Positions 19,615 to 29,953 of a stretch of 64,000 bases of DNA are shown here, in pieces. Position 1 is the first letter of the stretch; the number at the start of each line of letters is the position of its first letter. Both the position numbers and the translations under genes were made by a program. The DNA comes from Alphaproteobacteria bacterium (GTDB taxonomy: Bacteria; Pseudomonadota; Alphaproteobacteria; Rhodobacterales; Rhodobacteraceae), in contig JAUHWP010000001.1 of assembly GCA_030424645.1 (NCBI GenBank), positions 1 to 64,000 on the forward strand, in the 5' to 3' direction. The notes under the pieces are model-generated. The model was not told the DNA's origin, ran no database searches, and worked only from the letters and a program-made list of their open reading frames with translations.

Positions 19615-19665
19615 GTCGTCTCACTTCGGTGCAGGCGTCGCCTGTAACCGTCCCTGTCTGTGGGG

Positions 19666-21033
19666 CTAACCCGCCCCGAAAATCTCACCGACGAACCCGG
19701 TCAGGTCCGCCATCTTCTGTATCGTCAACCCGGCACCGGCGCCGGTTTTGCTGCGCGCGGGCGCAATCGCGGACGTGAAACCAAGTTTTTGCGCTTCTTT
19801 CAACCGGTTTTCGGTCTGGCCCACAGGGCGCAACGCCCCTGATAGACTGATTTCGCCAAAAACCACAGTCTCTTTCGGGATTGCCACATCCTCGCGCGCG
19901 GAAAGTAGCGCCGCCGCCACAGCAAGGTCGGCAGCCGGTTCGGCGATCTTCATGCCGCCCGCGACGTTCAGATAGACATCCAGCCCCGCAAACGGAATCC
20001 CGCAGCGGGCTTCCAGAACGGCCAGGATCATGGCCAGTCGCCCGCTGTCCCAGCCCAGAACCGACCGGCGCGGCTGGCTTAGCGAGGAGGGCGCGACAAG
20101 GGCCTGAAATTCGACCAGCACGGGCCGTGTGCCTTCGATCCCGGCGAAAACCACCGATCCGGGGGCGGGATCTTCACGGTCGGACAGGAACAGGGCCGAG
20201 GGGTTCAGGACCTCGGCCAGCCCCTTGCCGGTCATCTCGAACACGCCGATTTCATCGGCGGGGCCGAAACGGTTTTTCACCGCGCGCAGGATGCGGAACT
20301 GATGGCCCCGTTCGCCTTCGAAATACAGCACCGTATCGACCATGTGTTCCACCACGCGGGGTCCGGCGATCTGGCCGTCCTTGGTGACATGGCCGACCAG
20401 AACAACGGATATCCCGCGCTTCTTGGCGAAGGAGGTAAGCTCGTGCGCGGCAGCCCGGACCTGGCTGACCGATCCCGGCGCACTGTCCACGTTATCGGCC
20501 CACATGGTCTGGATCGAGTCGATGATTGCCAGCGCCGGGCGTTCGGCGTCCAGCGTCGTCATGATGTCGCGCAGGTTGGTTTCGGCGGCCAGCTTTACCG
20601 GCGCTTTGGTCAGACCAAGCCGCTGCGCGCGCATTCGTACCTGTGCCGAGGCTTCTTCGCCCGAAATATAGACCGTGGGCAGGCCAGCGGTCGCAAATTT
20701 TGCTGCGGCTTGCAGAAGCAGGGTGGACTTGCCGATGCCGGGGTCGCCGCCGACAAGAATGGCCGATCCGGGGACAAGGCCGCCGCCCAGAACGCGGTCA
20801 AGCTCGCCCATCCCGCTTTCGGTGCGGGGTGGGGGCGTTTCATCGGTGGACAGGTCGGTCAGGACGATTGCCGCCCCGCGTTTGCCGCCCAGCGATTTCG
20901 ATGCAGGCCCGGCGCTGAGCGGCACGTCTTCAACGATCGAGTTCCATTCTCCGCAAGCCTCGCACCGGCCCGACCATTTGGACGAGGACGCGCCGCAGGC
21001 GTTGCAGGTGAAGGTCTTTTGAGCTTTTGCCAT
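19666..21033 (-). CDS. radA: DNA repair/recombination protein RadA (Sms)
   Basis: A 455-residue RecA-like branch-migration helicase. The order is a C4 zinc finger (CNACGASSSKWSGRCEAC), Walker A (GGDPGIGKSTLLLQ), the RadA-specific KNRFG motif (VKNRFGPADEIG) and a C-terminal Lon-protease-like domain without peptidase function. RadA processes recombination intermediates. It belongs to a minus-strand run with the pqiA-like gene upstream and cvpA downstream. All signature motifs are intact. Confidence 0.96.
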   Translation of the reverse strand: MAKAQKTFTCNACGASSSKWSGRCEACGEWNSIVEDVPLSAGPASKSLGGKRGAAIVLTDLSTDETPPPRTESGMGELDRVLGGGLVPGSAILVGGDPGIGKSTLLLQAAAKFATAGLPTVYISGEEASAQVRMRAQRLGLTKAPVKLAAETNLRDIMTTLDAERPALAIIDSIQTMWADNVDSAPGSVSQVRAAAHELTSFAKKRGISVVLVGHVTKDGQIAGPRVVEHMVDTVLYFEGERGHQFRILRAVKNRFGPADEIGVFEMTGKGLAEVLNPSALFLSDREDPAPGSVVFAGIEGTRPVLVEFQALVAPSSLSQPRRSVLGWDSGRLAMILAVLEARCGIPFAGLDVYLNVAGGMKIAEPAADLAVAAALLSAREDVAIPKETVVFGEISLSGALRPVGQTENRLKEAQKLGFTSAIAPARSKTGAGAGLTIQKMADLTGFVGEIFGAG

Positions 21034-21073
21034 GGGGCTTTTTGCCTGACGAAACCGAGGCTTGCAAGAGTTG

Positions 21074-21511
21074 TCAGACGCGCTGGCGTTTGGCTGTCGC
21101 GAAGCTCAATCCGATCGAGGTCAGGATGCAGGCGGTGAACAGGTAGAGACCCCATCCGGTCTCGATCTTTGCCATGCCGATGCCCTTCACGATGACGATG
21201 TAAAGCGCGATCAGGAAGATGTCGGCCATCGCCAGTTTGCCAAGGATATTGAACACCGGCAGCATCTTACGGCGCATCATGCCGAACTGGATCAGAGCCA
21301 GGCCCAGCACCTTCATGATCGGGGCGAAAATGGCAAAGAAGGTGACCAGCAGGGCAAGAATGACATCCGTGTCCCACAGGGCTTGCAGGCCCGAGACCAC
21401 GCTGACTTCGGTCAGACCAAAGAGCGGCAGGTTCAGACCCGCGCGCATAAGGGGGGCGAACCACGCGATGGGAAAGGCGATGAGGAGGGCGAGGTTGAGG
21501 TATTTGAGCAT
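21074..21511 (-). CDS. PqiA-like membrane protein
   Basis: A 145-residue integral membrane protein with four predicted helices, resembling one half of paraquat-inducible protein A (single PqiA domain). The segment VSVVSGLQALWDTDVILALLV and the following FAIFAPIMKVLGLAL are typical of that family. PqiA and its relatives accompany MCE lipid-transport proteins. That fits the mlaE/mlaF pair 100 bp upstream on the same strand. The biochemical role is not established, and no zinc-ribbon cysteines are present in this short form. Confidence 0.8.
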   Translation of the reverse strand: MLKYLNLALLIAFPIAWFAPLMRAGLNLPLFGLTEVSVVSGLQALWDTDVILALLVTFFAIFAPIMKVLGLALIQFGMMRRKMLPVFNILGKLAMADIFLIALYIVIVKGIGMAKIETGWGLYLFTACILTSIGLSFATAKRQRV

Positions 21512-21611
21512 GGTGATGTGTCGTCAGGATTGGCGAGGCTTAGAGTGTGATAGAGAATTGCGAAGATCCACAGGGTCGGCGCGGCTCGGCAGGTCTGCCG
21601 GACGTGTTTCT

Positions 21612-22358
21612 TTATCTTACCGCCTCAATCGGCCCCTCGGCGCTGCCGGAAATAAACTGCGTCAGGTAGGGATCGCCCGAGCTGTCCATGTCACCGACCG
21701 GTCCGGTCCATTGCACCTTGCCCGCGTGCAACATCGCCACCTTGTCGGCGATCACGCGGACGGATGACATGTCGTGGGTGATGGTCATGGCGGTGGCGCC
21801 CATTTCGACCACGATCTCGCGGATCAGGTCGTTGATGACGCCGGACATGATGGGGTCGAGGCCGGTGGTGGGCTCGTCGAAGAAGATGATTTCCGGCTCG
21901 GCGGCGATGGCGCGGGCAAGACCGACGCGTTTCTGCATGCCGCCCGATAGTTCGGCGGGGAAGAGGTCCGCCACATCCGGGGTCAGGCCGACCCGGCGCA
22001 GTTTCTCGATGGCGATCTCGCGTGCCTCGGTCTTGGGGCGGGCCAGCGATCCGCGCAGCAGGCGAAACGCCACATTTTGCCAGACCGACAGGCTGTCAAA
22101 CAGCGCGCCGCCTTGGAACAGCATCCCGAAACGGGCAAGGAAGGCGTCGCGTTCGACTTGCGAGGTATCCTCGCCATCCAGTGTGATCGTGCCGCTGTCC
22201 TGCGTCATCAGGCCAAGGATACATTTCAGAAGCACGGATTTCCCGGTGCCGGAGCCACCGATCACCACCATGCTTTCGCCGCGCGGGATGGTCAGGTTCA
22301 CACCTGCCAGCACCTGCTTGGGGCCAAACCCCTTATGGACATTCGTAAGTTCAATCAT
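21612..22358 (-). CDS. MlaF-like ABC ATPase for phospholipid transport
   Basis: A 248-residue ATPase with Walker A GGSGTGKSV, signature ELSGGMQKRVGLARAI and Walker B IIFFDEPTTGLDP. The ELSGGMQKR signature and GLDPIMSGVINDLI are typical of MlaF, the ATPase of the MCE-type phospholipid transporter at the inner membrane. Its ATG overlaps the mlaE stop (ATGA). The periplasmic MCE subunit MlaD and the MlaB/MlaC components are not adjacent. Confidence 0.9.
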   Translation of the reverse strand: MIELTNVHKGFGPKQVLAGVNLTIPRGESMVVIGGSGTGKSVLLKCILGLMTQDSGTITLDGEDTSQVERDAFLARFGMLFQGGALFDSLSVWQNVAFRLLRGSLARPKTEAREIAIEKLRRVGLTPDVADLFPAELSGGMQKRVGLARAIAAEPEIIFFDEPTTGLDPIMSGVINDLIREIVVEMGATAMTITHDMSSVRVIADKVAMLHAGKVQWTGPVGDMDSSGDPYLTQFISGSAEGPIEAVR

Positions 22359-23140
22359 GTGGCAAAGAAGAAGCTGGTGAGAAGGAAGTTGGCGGCAAGG
22401 ATCAGGACGGCAGCGGCCTCGACCGAGGTTTTGGTGGCTCGGCCCACGCCCTGCGCCCCGCGGCCCGAATTCATGCCGTGATAGCAGCCCATCACGGCGG
22501 CGATGAAGCCGAACACGGCGCCCTTGACCAGCGAGGACACGATGTCGGCCGTTTCAAGGAAGTTCCACGTATTGGTCAGGTAAGCCCCGGGCGCGAAGCC
22601 CAGCTGCTTGGTGCCGACGATATAGCCGCCCATGATGCCGATGATGTCGCCGATGCCCACCAGTGCAGGCACGACAAGGATCGCGGCCAGAACGCGCGGG
22701 GCGGTCAGGTATTTCATCGGGTGGGTGGACAGGGTGACAAGGGCGTCAATCTGCTCGGTCACTTTCATGGTCGCGACCTCGGCGGCGATGGACGAGGTGA
22801 CGCGGGCGGCAATCATCAGGCCCACCAGAACCGGCCCAAGTTCGCGCACCATGCCGATGGCGACGATCTGCGGCACCACGGCCTCGGCCGAGAAGCGCTG
22901 CCCCCCGGAGTAGATTTGCAGGGCCAGCGCCGCACCGGTGAAGATCGCCGTCAGGCCGACCACCGGCAGGCTGAAATAGCCGATATGCAGAAGCGCGTTC
23001 AGAAACTCGCGCGGATAGAAGGGCGGGCGGACGATATGGCCCAGCGACTGGCCCGCGAAGATGGACACACGCCCCACCATGGCCAGAAAGCCAAGTGTGA
23101 CGCGACCGAGGGCGGCCAATGGATAGGTAAGAGGTTTCAT
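22355..23140 (-). CDS. MlaE-like ABC permease for phospholipid transport
   Basis: A 261-residue permease of the MlaE family, with the conserved regions [55 protein letters not shown] and [13 protein letters not shown]. It would pair with the MlaF ATPase, whose gene it overlaps by four bases; its own start overlaps the alr stop in the same way. The complex moves phospholipids between the inner membrane and a periplasmic carrier. Residues 180-261 carry the last two helices. Confidence 0.92.
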   Translation of the reverse strand: MKPLTYPLAALGRVTLGFLAMVGRVSIFAGQSLGHIVRPPFYPREFLNALLHIGYFSLPVVGLTAIFTGAALALQIYSGGQRFSAEAVVPQIVAIGMVRELGPVLVGLMIAARVTSSIAAEVATMKVTEQIDALVTLSTHPMKYLTAPRVLAAILVVPALVGIGDIIGIMGGYIVGTKQLGFAPGAYLTNTWNFLETADIVSSLVKGAVFGFIAAVMGCYHGMNSGRGAQGVGRATKTSVEAAAVLILAANFLLTSFFFAT

Positions 23141-24186
23141 CCGCGACCTCGCGCATAAAAGCGGGCATAGCGCGCGCCAAGCTGTGTCAGCACCTCATAG
23201 CCGATCGTGCCAGCCACGTCTGCCAGATCGTCGGGGGTCTGGTGCGCGCCCAGAAGGGTCAGGGCCTTGGGGTCTTCGGTCAGGTGGCCCACATCCACGG
23301 TGATCAGGTCCATCGACACGCGGCCCAGGATCGGGCAGGGCGTGTCCTGGTGAAACAGCACGGCCTGGTTCGAGATATGGCGCGTGATCCCATCGGCATA
23401 GCCACCGCTGACGGTGGCCACGCGGGTAGGATGTTCGGCAACCCATGTGTTGGAGTAACCGACGCTTTCGCCTGCTGCCAGATCGCGGATCTGTATGACG
23501 GGCAGCTCAAGTGTCACTACCGGGTCCGCATTGTCAAAAGGCAGCCCGCCGTAAAGGCCGATGCCCGGGCGGGTCAGGTCGAAATGGTAATCCGACCCCA
23601 TCAGGATACCGCCCGTGGCGGACAGGCTGCGCGGCACGTCTACGCCTTCGGTCATTTCGTGGAACGTGTCGAGCTGTTGGCGGTTCATCAGATGTGTGGG
23701 CTCGTCCGCGCAGGCCAGATGGCTCATGATCAGGCGCGGGGTCTGGGACAGCACAAGATCGCGCAGGGCGCCCCATTCGGTAGGCTCCATCCCCAGGCGG
23801 TTCATGCCGGTGTCAAGCTGGATACCGAACGGGTGGCCGGGCAGCGCCTCGAAATGGCGGGTCAGTTGTTCGACCGAGTTCAGCATCGGCACAAGGCCAA
23901 GATCGTGGATCATGTCTGTGTCGCCTGCCATGTGACCGGCAAAGACGCTGATTTCCGGCCCCGGTCCAAGGGCTTCGCGCAGGGCGGCGCCTTCTTCGGC
24001 CACGGCCACGAAGAACCGTCGTGCCCCGGCGGCGGCCAGCGCGCGGGCCACTTTGCCCACGCCAAGCCCATAGGCGTCTGCCTTGACCACCGCGGCGGTT
24101 TGCACCTCGGGGTCGGATTTCGCGTCCAGCGCCCGCCAGTTGGCGGCCACGGCGTCCAGATCAATGGTAAGTCTGCCTGTACTCAT
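23137..24186 (-). CDS. alr: Alanine racemase
   Basis: A PLP-dependent enzyme making D-alanine for peptidoglycan; 349 residues from ATG 24186 ([20 protein letters not shown]). The PLP lysine lies in [12 protein letters not shown] (Lys35), the second catalytic Tyr is probably in the VGYSNTW region, and GRVSMD is near the C-terminal beta domain. The 40 upstream codons of the ORF-track version lack family similarity. The stop overlaps mlaE by ATGA, giving an alr-mlaE-mlaF transcription unit. Confidence 0.94.
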   Translation of the reverse strand: MSTGRLTIDLDAVAANWRALDAKSDPEVQTAAVVKADAYGLGVGKVARALAAAGARRFFVAVAEEGAALREALGPGPEISVFAGHMAGDTDMIHDLGLVPMLNSVEQLTRHFEALPGHPFGIQLDTGMNRLGMEPTEWGALRDLVLSQTPRLIMSHLACADEPTHLMNRQQLDTFHEMTEGVDVPRSLSATGGILMGSDYHFDLTRPGIGLYGGLPFDNADPVVTLELPVIQIRDLAAGESVGYSNTWVAEHPTRVATVSGGYADGITRHISNQAVLFHQDTPCPILGRVSMDLITVDVGHLTEDPKALTLLGAHQTPDDLADVAGTIGYEVLTQLGARYARFYARGRG

Positions 24187-24295
24187 GTGGGGGTTTTTGA
24201 CGTGTGGGGGGCGCAGGTCAAGGCCAAAAGCCGATCCGGTCAGCCCATGCGCATCTTTCCCCGCCAAGTGTTGTCCGGAACCGTCCGTTGATCGG

Positions 24296-25510
24296 TCAAT
24301 CAACAAGCGTGGTCACGATATCGCTGGATCCTTCCAGCGTGCGGTGCACCGGGCATCGGTCGGCCACTTCCAGCAGGCGGGATGTCTGATCGGCATCCAG
24401 ATCGCCTTGCAGGCAGATTTCGCGCTGGAACCGGTCGACCCGGTCGCGAGTGCCGGTTTCGGCGTCCTGTGCATGGACCTTGTCATGGCTCACATCCACG
24501 CGCACATGGTCCAATGGCCAGCCCTTGCGGCGGGCATACATACGAATGGTCATCGAGGTGCAGGCCGCCAACCCCGCCGCCAGAAACCCGTAAGGCGACA
24601 TGCCCTTGTTGGTGCCGCCATAGGCCTGCGGCTCGTCGGCAAACATGTGGTGGTTGGGACCCGACTGGATATCCTGCAGGAATCCGCGCGGGTCCGCTTC
24701 GCTGGCGCGCACGATGCCTTCGGGGGCGCCGGGGGGTGGGGCAGGCGGGGTCAGTTTGACGTATTTTGCCGCCCAGGCGGTGATCACATCGGCCACATAT
24801 TCTGCATCGTCGGGGCGGGTGATCAGGTGATCGGCTTCATCCAGTGTCACGAAGCTTTTGGGGTGTTTCGCGGCCATGAAGATGCGGGCGGCATTGTCGA
24901 TCGAAACCACCTCGTCCCGCGGGGCGTGAAGCACCAGAAGGGCGGGCTTCAGCTTTCCCAGAATGGTTTCCAGGTCATTTGCATTCACGTCTTCGACGAA
25001 TTCTTCGCTGACCCGGAAGGGACGACCGGCAAGCGATATCTCGGCACTGCCTTCGGCGCGGATGCGCGGAAGTGCTTCGCGGAAGTTCTCGACCACATGG
25101 GCGGGATCGAACGGGGCGCCGATGGTGACGACGGCCTTGATATCCGGCAACTGGCTGGCGGCCTTCAACACGGCCGCACCGCCAAGCGAATGCCCAATCA
25201 GAAGGCTTGGCGTCATGTCCTGATCAGACAGCGCTTTGGCGGCCAGCACGATGTCTTCGACATTGGACGAAAAATGCGTGTTCTCGAATTCACCTTCCGA
25301 ATGGCCCAGCCCGGTGAAGTCGAAGCGCAGCACTGCAATGCCGAGACCGGCCAGGCGTGCCGCGATCCGGCGGGCGGCAATGATGTCTTTTCCGCAGGTG
25401 AAACAATGGGCAAATACGGCCGTTGCCAGATGCGGCCCGTCCGGCAGATCCAGCCGTGCGGCAAGGGTATGACCTGCATGGCCGGTGAAGGTGAATTTTT
25501 CGGTCGTCAT
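24296..25510 (-). CDS. Alpha/beta hydrolase fused to OsmC-like domain
   Basis: A 404-residue two-domain protein from ATG 25510. Residues 1-250 form an alpha/beta hydrolase with the nucleophile elbow GHSLGG and the late Asp/His pair ([16 protein letters not shown]). Residues 270-404 are an OsmC/Ohr-type domain with the conserved cysteine in [14 protein letters not shown]. OsmC proteins reduce organic hydroperoxides with cysteine thiols, but the second thiol of classical Ohr is not obvious here. The same fusion occurs in many Proteobacteria; the substrate is unknown. Confidence 0.9.
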   Translation of the reverse strand: MTTEKFTFTGHAGHTLAARLDLPDGPHLATAVFAHCFTCGKDIIAARRIAARLAGLGIAVLRFDFTGLGHSEGEFENTHFSSNVEDIVLAAKALSDQDMTPSLLIGHSLGGAAVLKAASQLPDIKAVVTIGAPFDPAHVVENFREALPRIRAEGSAEISLAGRPFRVSEEFVEDVNANDLETILGKLKPALLVLHAPRDEVVSIDNAARIFMAAKHPKSFVTLDEADHLITRPDDAEYVADVITAWAAKYVKLTPPAPPPGAPEGIVRASEADPRGFLQDIQSGPNHHMFADEPQAYGGTNKGMSPYGFLAAGLAACTSMTIRMYARRKGWPLDHVRVDVSHDKVHAQDAETGTRDRVDRFQREICLQGDLDADQTSRLLEVADRCPVHRTLEGSSDIVTTLVD

Positions 25511-25638
25511 TGGCAGTTTCCCCCGGTGCGTGCTTGCACATTGGGCATCCACGGCTTAGCTCACAAGATCGGCGGAGCGTTGCTCACGCAGTGGTGATTG
25601 AATGTTCCTTTCATGAACGATGTAGGTAACAAAGGCGC

Positions 25639-26547
25639 ATGATTAAACGCGGTTTGAGAAACCTGTTGGTGCTGGCGCTTGTCGTGCTGGGGGCGGGCTA
25701 TCTGGGGCAGTATCACCCGGCGGGGGACAGCCTTGCCGTGTTCCGCCCGCAGATCGCGCTGCTGATTCTGCTGCTGGCGGTCTTGCTGTGGCTGGCGCGT
25801 GCGCGCGTGTGGGCGGTGCTGGGCATTGCGGCGGCGGGCTTGGCGCTGGGTCCCATATTCTGGATGAGCGGCGCGCTGAGCGCATCCGGCGGCACGGGGA
25901 TGAGCCTGTATCAGAAGAACATGCGTTTCCTGGTCGAAGACCCGACCCTGCTGTCGGCAGATGTGTTGGCCCGGCGCCCCGATTTCCTGACCCTGCAAGA
26001 GGTCAGCGGCGCAAACATGGCGGTGTTCGAACCGCTGGACGCGGTGTATCAGGCGCGGCAGTTTTGCCCCTTTGCGACCGTTGGCGGTGTGGCCGTTGCA
26101 TCCCGCTGGCCGATGGTGGCGGGGTCGGGGTTCTGTGCCGAAGCCGACGGCCTGGCCGCGATGCAGGTGATGACGCCCAAAGGCGCGGTCTGGGTGGTGT
26201 CGATCCATCTGCACTGGCCCTGGCCAAAAAGCCAACCGGCCCATATCGCACGCCTTTCGCCCATTCTGCAACGGCTTGCGCAGGGCGATACGGGTGCGCC
26301 GGTCGTGATTGGCGGTGATTTCAACATGGTGCCGTGGAGCGCCGCGATGAAGCGCCTGACCGAGGTCAGCGCGACCGAACGGATCGGACCACCGCATGTG
26401 ACCCTGACCAAGATGCGGGGCTGGATGCGGGTGCCGATTGATCATGTGCTGGTCAGCGGCGGGGATGGCAGTGTGCAGCGCATCGAGCGGCTTGGCTCGG
26501 ACCATTTCGGCCTGTTCGCCCGGTTTGCCTTGCCGTTTGGAAGCTGA
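25639..26547 (+). CDS. Membrane-anchored endonuclease/exonuclease/phosphatase (EEP) family protein
   Basis: A 302-residue protein with three N-terminal membrane helices (LLVLALVVLGAGYLG, IALLILLLAVLLWLA, VWAVLGIAAAGLALGPIF) and a catalytic EEP domain. The metal and catalytic residues are in order: LQEV, SIHLHWPWP, GGDFN, PIDHVLV and GSDHFGLFA. This topology is seen in putative membrane-tethered phosphoesterases of Proteobacteria. Substrate could be nucleic acid, inositol phosphate or phospholipid and cannot be read here. Its stop is 68 bp before the DUF3445 gene. Confidence 0.88.
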   Translation: MIKRGLRNLLVLALVVLGAGYLGQYHPAGDSLAVFRPQIALLILLLAVLLWLARARVWAVLGIAAAGLALGPIFWMSGALSASGGTGMSLYQKNMRFLVEDPTLLSADVLARRPDFLTLQEVSGANMAVFEPLDAVYQARQFCPFATVGGVAVASRWPMVAGSGFCAEADGLAAMQVMTPKGAVWVVSIHLHWPWPKSQPAHIARLSPILQRLAQGDTGAPVVIGGDFNMVPWSAAMKRLTEVSATERIGPPHVTLTKMRGWMRVPIDHVLVSGGDGSVQRIERLGSDHFGLFARFALPFGS

Positions 26548-26615
26548 CCTGCCAGCCTCTTGCCTTTCCCCCCTCGTCAGAGGAGTGTTGAGCACGCCAT
26601 CAGACGGAGAGTTCC

Positions 26616-27359
26616 ATGGTCGAAATTTGTCAGTCGAACCTGCCGATCCGCCCGTGGGAAGACGACCGGCTGCAACGATTGCCGGGGTTGCAACCGGTGT
26701 TGCCGGGGGAATGGCTTCTGCAAGACGATGCCTATGCCGCGCAAATGGCGCACCGGGTTTCCCTGATTCGGGACAAGCCCGACATCGTTCACCGGCTGAA
26801 CCATGCGGCAATCCCTGCCGCGGGCGAGTTGCTGGATACGGTTCTGACAGATTTGGCCGCGACAACCGGCTTCGTGGTGACAGAGAGCACCGTGACCTGC
26901 CCGGATGGTCGCGAGGTGCCGATAGACCGCGACGCACCGCTTCTGACATGTGGAAAGATGGTGCAGGAAGACCTTGTGTTGATGCAGAAAAAAGGGGACG
27001 AACACGTTCTGACAGGTGCCGTGCTATGCTTCCCTGCCAGCTGGTCGTTGGACGAGAAATACATGAAGCCGCTGATCCGCATTCATAAGCCGGTCGCGGA
27101 TTACACCGCCGATATCGCGAAGCGGGTTCAGCGGCTGTTCGACGGGATACAGGTCGGGCGACCGATGTGGCGGGCAAACTGCCTGACCTATGACGACCCG
27201 GAACTGCATCAGCCACGGCGCGAGGAGGACCGGCGGCAAACCACGCAGCATGGCCCGAAATGGACCAGGGTCGAGCGGCAGGGAATGCGGCGGCTTCCTG
27301 TCTCAGACGCGGTGGTGTTTTCGATCCATACCTATGTGGTCAGGAAACCTGCCGACTGA
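26616..27359 (+). CDS. DUF3445 protein, heme-dependent oxidative N-demethylase-like
   Basis: A 247-residue soluble protein matching the DUF3445 family, whose studied member is the alpha subunit of a heme-dependent oxidative N-demethylase. Recognisable blocks are LPGEWLLQDDAYAAQMAHR, LMQKKGDEHVLTGAVLCFPASWSLDEK, and IHKPVADYTADIAKRV followed by the RANCLTYDD block. No beta or gamma subunit genes are adjacent, so the stand-alone role is uncertain. The family is clear from its conserved Trp/Asp/Lys pattern. Confidence 0.85.
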   Translation: MVEICQSNLPIRPWEDDRLQRLPGLQPVLPGEWLLQDDAYAAQMAHRVSLIRDKPDIVHRLNHAAIPAAGELLDTVLTDLAATTGFVVTESTVTCPDGREVPIDRDAPLLTCGKMVQEDLVLMQKKGDEHVLTGAVLCFPASWSLDEKYMKPLIRIHKPVADYTADIAKRVQRLFDGIQVGRPMWRANCLTYDDPELHQPRREEDRRQTTQHGPKWTRVERQGMRRLPVSDAVVFSIHTYVVRKPAD

Positions 27360-27633
27360 GTCAGGCCATGGATGCGTTGGCGCTTTTGCCGGGAACAAAG
27401 CGTAGATCCGACAAAAATGGGCGGTAATCCCTGACAGGTTGAAACTTGACAGATGATGCCCTTCTTTGGTGCAGAATTGCACTTTTTTAACGGTCTTTTG
27501 CAATATTACTTGAAAAATCAGGGTGTATCACTATCGCTGGGTCGGACATGTAATATGTGTCGTGAACGCTTGGAGGCGATCGTGCCCGGTCGCGGTCCAT
27601 CCGGTTTGTAACTAGGTTTGAAAGGTTGATGTC

Positions 27634-27891
27634 ATGATACGCACTGGTTTTGTCTTGTTAAGCGCGACGATTGTTTTGTCGGGTTGCTTGCGCTCCAGCT
27701 ATGAAAGCACCCCGGTCGAGGTGAACACCCCGAAGGGCAAGGTGACTTGTCAGTTGTATACACCCGATCGCGTGCAGTGGGATGAGGCGATTGCCAAGCC
27801 CGCGAACATGTCGGAGAAAGAGGCCGACAACATCTGCATCGAAAAAGGTGCGAAGCAGTTGGAAGCCTATCGCGCGGCTCGCGGCGTGTAG
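27634..27891 (+). CDS. Small putative lipoprotein of unknown function
   Basis: An 85-residue protein with a signal sequence (MIRTGFVLLSATIVLSGC) ending in the lipobox LSGC, so a lipidated periplasmic protein is predicted. The mature part is short and polar with two further cysteines (VTCQLYT, NICIEKG) that could form a disulfide. The ATG follows AAAGG by about seven bases. I do not recognise the family. It is preceded by a 274-bp spacer and followed by a terminator shared with glnA. Confidence 0.75.
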   Translation: MIRTGFVLLSATIVLSGCLRSSYESTPVEVNTPKGKVTCQLYTPDRVQWDEAIAKPANMSEKEADNICIEKGAKQLEAYRAARGV

Positions 27892-27955
27892 ATTCACGCA
27901 GCCGGAAGATCGCGGCAAGCAGGAATGCCTTGTCGTATGACGATCCGGATAAGGA

Positions 27956-27981
27956 AAAGGGCGCCGAATGCGGCGCCCTTT
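27956..27981. terminator. Bidirectional intrinsic terminator between lipoprotein gene and glnA
   Basis: A perfect 11-base stem (AAAGGGCGCCG/CGGCGCCCTTT) closes a four-base loop. It is flanked by T-rich sequence on both strands and lies between two converging genes. Confidence 0.85.
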
Positions 27982-28000
27982 CGTATTCTTCAGTCCAGTA

Positions 28001-29407
28001 TCAGCAGCTGTAATACAGCTGATATTCGATCGGGTGGGGTGTGTGCTCGTAGGCGTAGACCTCTTCCCATTTCAGGGCCAGATAGCCTTCGATCTGATCC
28101 TTGGTGAACACGTCACCGGCCAGCAGGAAGTCATGGTCGGCCTTCAGGCTTTCCAGGGCTTCACGCAGGGACGCACAAACCGTGTCGATGCCTTCCAGCT
28201 CTTCCGCGGGCAGGTCATAGAGGTTCTTGTCCTGTGCGGGGCCTGGGTCGATCTTGTTTTTGATGCCGTCAATGCCAGCCATCAGAAGGGCCGCAAACGC
28301 CAGATAAGGGTTCGCGGACGGGTCGGGGAAGCGGGCCTCGACACGTTTGGCTTTCGGGCTTTCGGTCCACGGAATACGCACACAACCCGACCGGTTGCGG
28401 GCCGAATAGGCGCGCAGAACGGGGGCTTCGAAACCCGGGATCAGGCGCTTGTAGCTGTTGGTCGACGGGTTGGTGAAAGCGTTCAGCGTCTTGGCGTGTT
28501 TCAGGATACCACCAATGAACCACAGCGCTTCCTGGCTGAGATCGGCATATTTGTCGCCGGCAAAAAGCGGCTTGCCGTCTTTCCAGATCGACATGTTCAC
28601 GTGCATCCCGGTGCCGTTGTCGCCCGCGATGGGCTTGGGCATGAACGTCGCCGTCTTGCCATAGGCATGTGCTACGTTGTGGATGATATATTTGTACTTT
28701 TGCAGTTCGTCGGCCTGCTTGGTGACGCTGTCGAAAATCAGACCAAGCTCGTGCTGGCACGAGGCCACCTCGTGGTGGTGCTTGTCGGTCTTCATGCCGA
28801 TCTGCTTCATCGTGGTCAGCATTTCCGAGCGCAGATCCTGTGCGTCGTCAATCGGGTTGACCGGGAAATAACCGCCCTTGACGCCCGGACGGTGGCCGGT
28901 GTTGCCCATTTCATACTCGGTGTCCGAGTTCCAGGCCGCATCAACCGCGTCCACTTCGAACGACACCTTGTTCATGGTGTTCGAGAACCGCACGTCGTCG
29001 AACAGGAAAAACTCGGCTTCCGGCCCCATATAGGCCACATCGCCAATGCCCGAAGATTTCAGGTAGGCTTCGGCTTTTTCCGACGTGCCGCGCGGGTCGC
29101 GGCCATATTTCTCGCCGGTGTCCGGCTCGACGATGGTGCAATGCAGGCAGAGCGTCTTTTCTGCATAGAACGGGTCGATATAGGCGCTGTCGACGTCCGG
29201 CATCAGTTTCATGTCCGAGTTTTCAATCGACTTCCAGCCCGCGATGGACGAGCCGTCGAACATGAAGCCTTCTTCCAGAAAGTCCTCGTCGACCAGGTCG
29301 CAGTCTACGGTGACGTGTTGCAGCTTGCCACGCACATCGGTGAAGCGGATGTCGACATAGGCGATGTCTTCGTCCTTGATCATTGAAAGCACGTCTTTTG
29401 CACTCAT
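28001..29407 (-). CDS. glnA: Type I glutamine synthetase
   Basis: GSI-beta glutamine synthetase of 468 residues, forming glutamine from glutamate, ammonia and ATP. The start ATG 29407 (MSAKDVLSMIKDED) follows AGAGGAA; the 31 codons before it lie in the glnB-glnA spacer. Visible motifs are VDCDLVDEDFLEEGFMFDGSSI, the glutamate/ATP-binding region GDNGTGMHVNMS and the adenylylation site KNLYDLP, which implies GlnE control. glnB lies 40 bp upstream on the same strand, a standard alphaproteobacterial nitrogen operon. Confidence 0.97.
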   Translation of the reverse strand: MSAKDVLSMIKDEDIAYVDIRFTDVRGKLQHVTVDCDLVDEDFLEEGFMFDGSSIAGWKSIENSDMKLMPDVDSAYIDPFYAEKTLCLHCTIVEPDTGEKYGRDPRGTSEKAEAYLKSSGIGDVAYMGPEAEFFLFDDVRFSNTMNKVSFEVDAVDAAWNSDTEYEMGNTGHRPGVKGGYFPVNPIDDAQDLRSEMLTTMKQIGMKTDKHHHEVASCQHELGLIFDSVTKQADELQKYKYIIHNVAHAYGKTATFMPKPIAGDNGTGMHVNMSIWKDGKPLFAGDKYADLSQEALWFIGGILKHAKTLNAFTNPSTNSYKRLIPGFEAPVLRAYSARNRSGCVRIPWTESPKAKRVEARFPDPSANPYLAFAALLMAGIDGIKNKIDPGPAQDKNLYDLPAEELEGIDTVCASLREALESLKADHDFLLAGDVFTKDQIEGYLALKWEEVYAYEHTPHPIEYQLYYSC

Positions 29408-29447
29408 TTCGCTATTCCTCTGGTTCGTATCTTGTCTGTTTGTTGGA

Positions 29448-29921
<474 letters not shown>

Positions 29922-29953
29922 TCAAGATTTAAGCAAGTGGCGAAGGGTGAGCC

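Noticed and set aside
25561-27216. 551-aa minus-strand ORF across the EEP and DUF3445 genes
   Set aside because: Spans two real genes on the other strand; Arg/Pro/His-rich shadow.
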